DNA of 64,000 bases from Sipunculus nudus (lineage: Eukaryota; Annelida; Sipuncula; Golfingiida; Sipunculidae): positions 23,947,729 to 24,011,728 of the forward strand of contig CM049314.1 of NCBI GenBank assembly GCA_026874595.1. The letters are read 5' to 3'. Numbering within the stretch: the first letter of the stretch is position 1; every line of letters begins with the position of its first letter. A program made the position numbers and the translations under genes. The notes under the pieces were generated by a model that did not search any database, was not told where the DNA came from, and saw only the letters and a list, made by a program, of their open reading frames with translations. This document shows positions 61,594-64,000 of the stretch, piece by piece.

Positions 61594-64000
61594 AAAATCT
61601 GAAGAGGCTTAAGATTCGTCTATAACCACAAGGGTTATCATGTTCAGGTTATGCTCATCACTGCTAATGATCTTGTTAAGTAACATATTTCCTATTTCAA
61701 CTTTCAAACAATATTATTTTGACTACACAATATCTGTCTGGTCTATCTCAGTCCTGGCTGGTTTTGAAGGCAGAGTCTGTTGTATTCTGCTTGGATGGAT
61801 TTATCTTGATTCACTCTGCTTGGAAAAAATGTAATGCCCACTGAATGCCCTGGTAAATAGAATGATATGATAATAAGGTATATTTCAAAGTTAACTGAGA
61901 ATTTTAGGTGATCATGTAAATATTTGAGAGATACACTTTATACTGAGTGTTTTATAAGACCAGTTCTGGACTGTTCAAAAGTGCTCTTAATTCACATGTG
62001 GTACCTAATATTATTGAAACAAGTCATTTATAACTAGTAATGGGGCGATCATCAAATTTTGTAACAGTAGGTAGTTTTTCTTCCAATTTTAGCATTCGAT
62101 TTCCAAAGCTTCAAAAAAGGAAATATCCAGCGACATGACCAATGATAAAATAATTAACCAGATCAGACAGTCATAACAACTCTTGAGCAATTCAGCTGAG
62201 AATGAGTTAAACAAGGGACCCATGGGTCACAGCGCTCAGCTTAAGTTTGAAATTTTTGCAAATGCAAAATATTCTATTTTAATGTTTTTTTTTCATTTAT
62301 ATAAGCATATGAGAAGCTAAGAGGAAGAGGCCCTCCTACAGATGGACAGGCAAGTGGACAGAATGGACTAATACTTTTATTTCACTTTCAAGGGAATAAT
62401 GCATATAAGTTTATATATAAGCCTATTATTTAAGCATATCCCCTTTTTCCATTAAAATAGTTTTTATCTGATTAATTTTTTTTATTTACAAGTTTTATAA
62501 ATTTGTATTAAAAAACACTGAAAATATAAGTTAAAATATTAGAATTCTAAGTTGCAATCATTATATAACCAGAGTGTAGCTCATATTGGGTCATATTATG
62601 CATACACATATATTTTTATTATTTTTAAATCACAAATGTTTAAACTGAATTTAAAAGAAAATAATGCCACAACATGGCATCTACAAGATTATTCCTTAAA
62701 TCACTATTAAAAAGTTTTGCACATTGGAGTTTTCAGTACATGCTTAATCTTATTCACTGAAATAAAATAAAAGATTCAGTAAATTTGGTAAAATAAAAAC
62801 ATCTTTTCAATAAAGTATACACTCTGTTGGTTGAATGAGGGACAAACAATATCATTATGCTAATTACAATCTAAGCTATAATTTATTACTGGAATTAATA
62901 GTCAATTTCACACCTGGTGAAGTTTTTACTCTTCTCAAGTAAGGAATTACTCATCTGATGAACATCCACACTTTCATAGCAATACACCACTTTGTGGACA
63001 CAATTAAATGTGCACTTTAATCATTGTTACCCTAGTGTTTAATACAAAATCTAAAATGTAGCATTGCATAGCCAAGAATAAAATGAAATACAGAAAATTA
63101 TAACATTCATCTAGTTAATGCACTATCTAGGGAGGGAGGATGTGCAGGGCAGAGGGAAGCCTGCTAGTAGTGGCCAAGCTGAGCCAAGGCAAGCTGCCTG
63201 GGGTGGGTTACATAATGCAAGTGAAGGCTGTACTACCAGGTGGACTAGATGTAAACAACACTTGACATGGTGTATGAAAACTTGAATATAAGCTACTCTT
63301 TTCAATCAATTCCTTTGAAATTTCAGATTTTAAAAGATTAAATCCTTATGTATATATGCTGTGAAAATTAAACCAACAGTGCTTACAGGAAAAAAAGATG
63401 CCATTGCCAAATTTGGACAAAATTTAAGGTATTGATTTTTCATTTATGCTAATAACTTGAACAATTTGCAAAATTCAGATTTAATTTTGGGTAAACAACT
63501 GAATCTTGATTTAATAAAGTTATATTCCTGAAAAAAAGGTCTCCAGCTTCAGCAGTTCTCATCTTAGGTGAGTAAATATATTTCTTGATTTTTTAAAAAG
63601 TGCATTATGTTTGGGCCCATAACTAAAAAAAAATACACAATATTGACATCATTTCTAGCATGTGCATAGCGAATGTATAGAAAAATATGTATATTATATA
63701 TGATCAAAGTCAGATCAGTGGTTTTGATATTAGGCAGTCTTAAAGTGTAACAATGGGTTTTTAATGGAAAAATGAAGTTTTTCAGTAATATCTTGAAAGA
63801 ATTAAGTCCTAGTGACCAAATTCTTGGCATGATAGGGGATTTTTGAGACATCTAACTGTACGCCAAATTTAAGGAACTAAGAGCTGAAGCTCGGGAGCTG
63901 AGCTCTAGCAAACTGCATAACACTAGCTTGATGTAAACAATATGTGACATGGTGCTTGAAAACTTGAATAAAATCTACAGTTTTTGATCAACTCGTTTCA
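61594..64000. other. Upstream flank of the distal PPP2R3 exon 1
   Basis: Should hold the 5' UTR or promoter or a further upstream intron; no CpG-rich or TATA-type core promoter could be recognised. From 63117 a repeat (next entry) starts. Frames are short and unsupported. Confidence 0.4.
63117..64000. repeat. Diverged direct repeat, running off the window edge
   Basis: 63180-63320 and 63890-64000 share GAGCCAAGGCAAGCT/GAGCTCTAGCAAACT-like phrases, then TAGATGTAAACAACA/TTGATGTAAACAATA, then GACATGGTG, GAAAACTTGAATA and TCAATCAATTCCTTT/TCAACTCGTTTCA. Spacing is about 690-700 bp. Confidence 0.55.

Noticed and set aside
61274-61612. 112-codon plus-strand frame opposite PPP2R3 exon 1
   Set aside because: It is the antisense shadow of a GC-rich coding exon; the minus strand carries the recognised family motif and splice donor.
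1-64000. CRISPR array, bacterial operons or rRNA genes
   Set aside because: Tandem repeats here have no spacer structure, and the split exons with GT-AG introns show that the DNA is from an animal nucleus.

Overview
The window is AT-rich metazoan DNA holding one recognisable protein-coding gene, spread over about 49 kb of the minus strand (61593 down to 12424). It is a B''-type (PR72/PR130/PR70 family, PPP2R3) regulatory subunit of protein phosphatase 2A. Thirteen coding exons with GT-AG borders join in a continuous frame of 2073 bases (690 residues plus stop). Two EF-hand loops, the IPKFYFP block and the long central B'' core are all present. The repeat content (CTGTGGTTGG/TTCGCGA miniature transposons, TGACCTCTGACCT and TCAAGGTCA tandem repeats, TA and TTA microsatellites, long G or C runs) suggests a lophotrochozoan, most likely a mollusc. 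That placement is inference.

Layout. 1-12423 lies downstream of the gene and holds no convincing gene. It is dominated by a 1.88 kb near-identical direct repeat (24-1904 and 7086-8964), microsatellites, a 419 bp MITE and a minisatellite. 12424-34090 holds the compact 3' part of the gene: twelve exons of 49-456 bp carrying the conserved core. Introns here contain two tRNA-type SINEs, two 1.8-2.0 kb TIR elements without transposase, and several MITEs. 34091-61239 is one very large first intron. It is rich in tandem repeats: a TCAAGGTCA array at 36.3-39.5 kb, a degenerate duplication at 40.0-41.3 kb, TGACCTCTGACCT repeats at 43.0-43.5 and 60.2-60.5 kb, and a dimeric 279 bp satellite inside a TIR element at 55-57 kb. 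Inside this intron, 43546-43812 looks like an alternative first coding exon. 61240-61593 is the distal first coding exon, and 61594-64000 is its upstream flank.

How the pieces work together. The two candidate first exons both end in phase 0 and can splice to the same phase-0 acceptor at 34090. The distal exon resembles the vertebrate PPP2R3B (PR70/PR48) N-terminus. The intronic one shows a cysteine/histidine pattern resembling the N-terminus of vertebrate PPP2R3A-PR130. If both are real, one invertebrate gene encodes both N-terminal types that vertebrates divide between two paralogues, sharing one Ca2+-responsive core that binds the PP2A scaffold. All mobile elements seen appear non-autonomous: none has a plausible transposase or reverse transcriptase reading frame.
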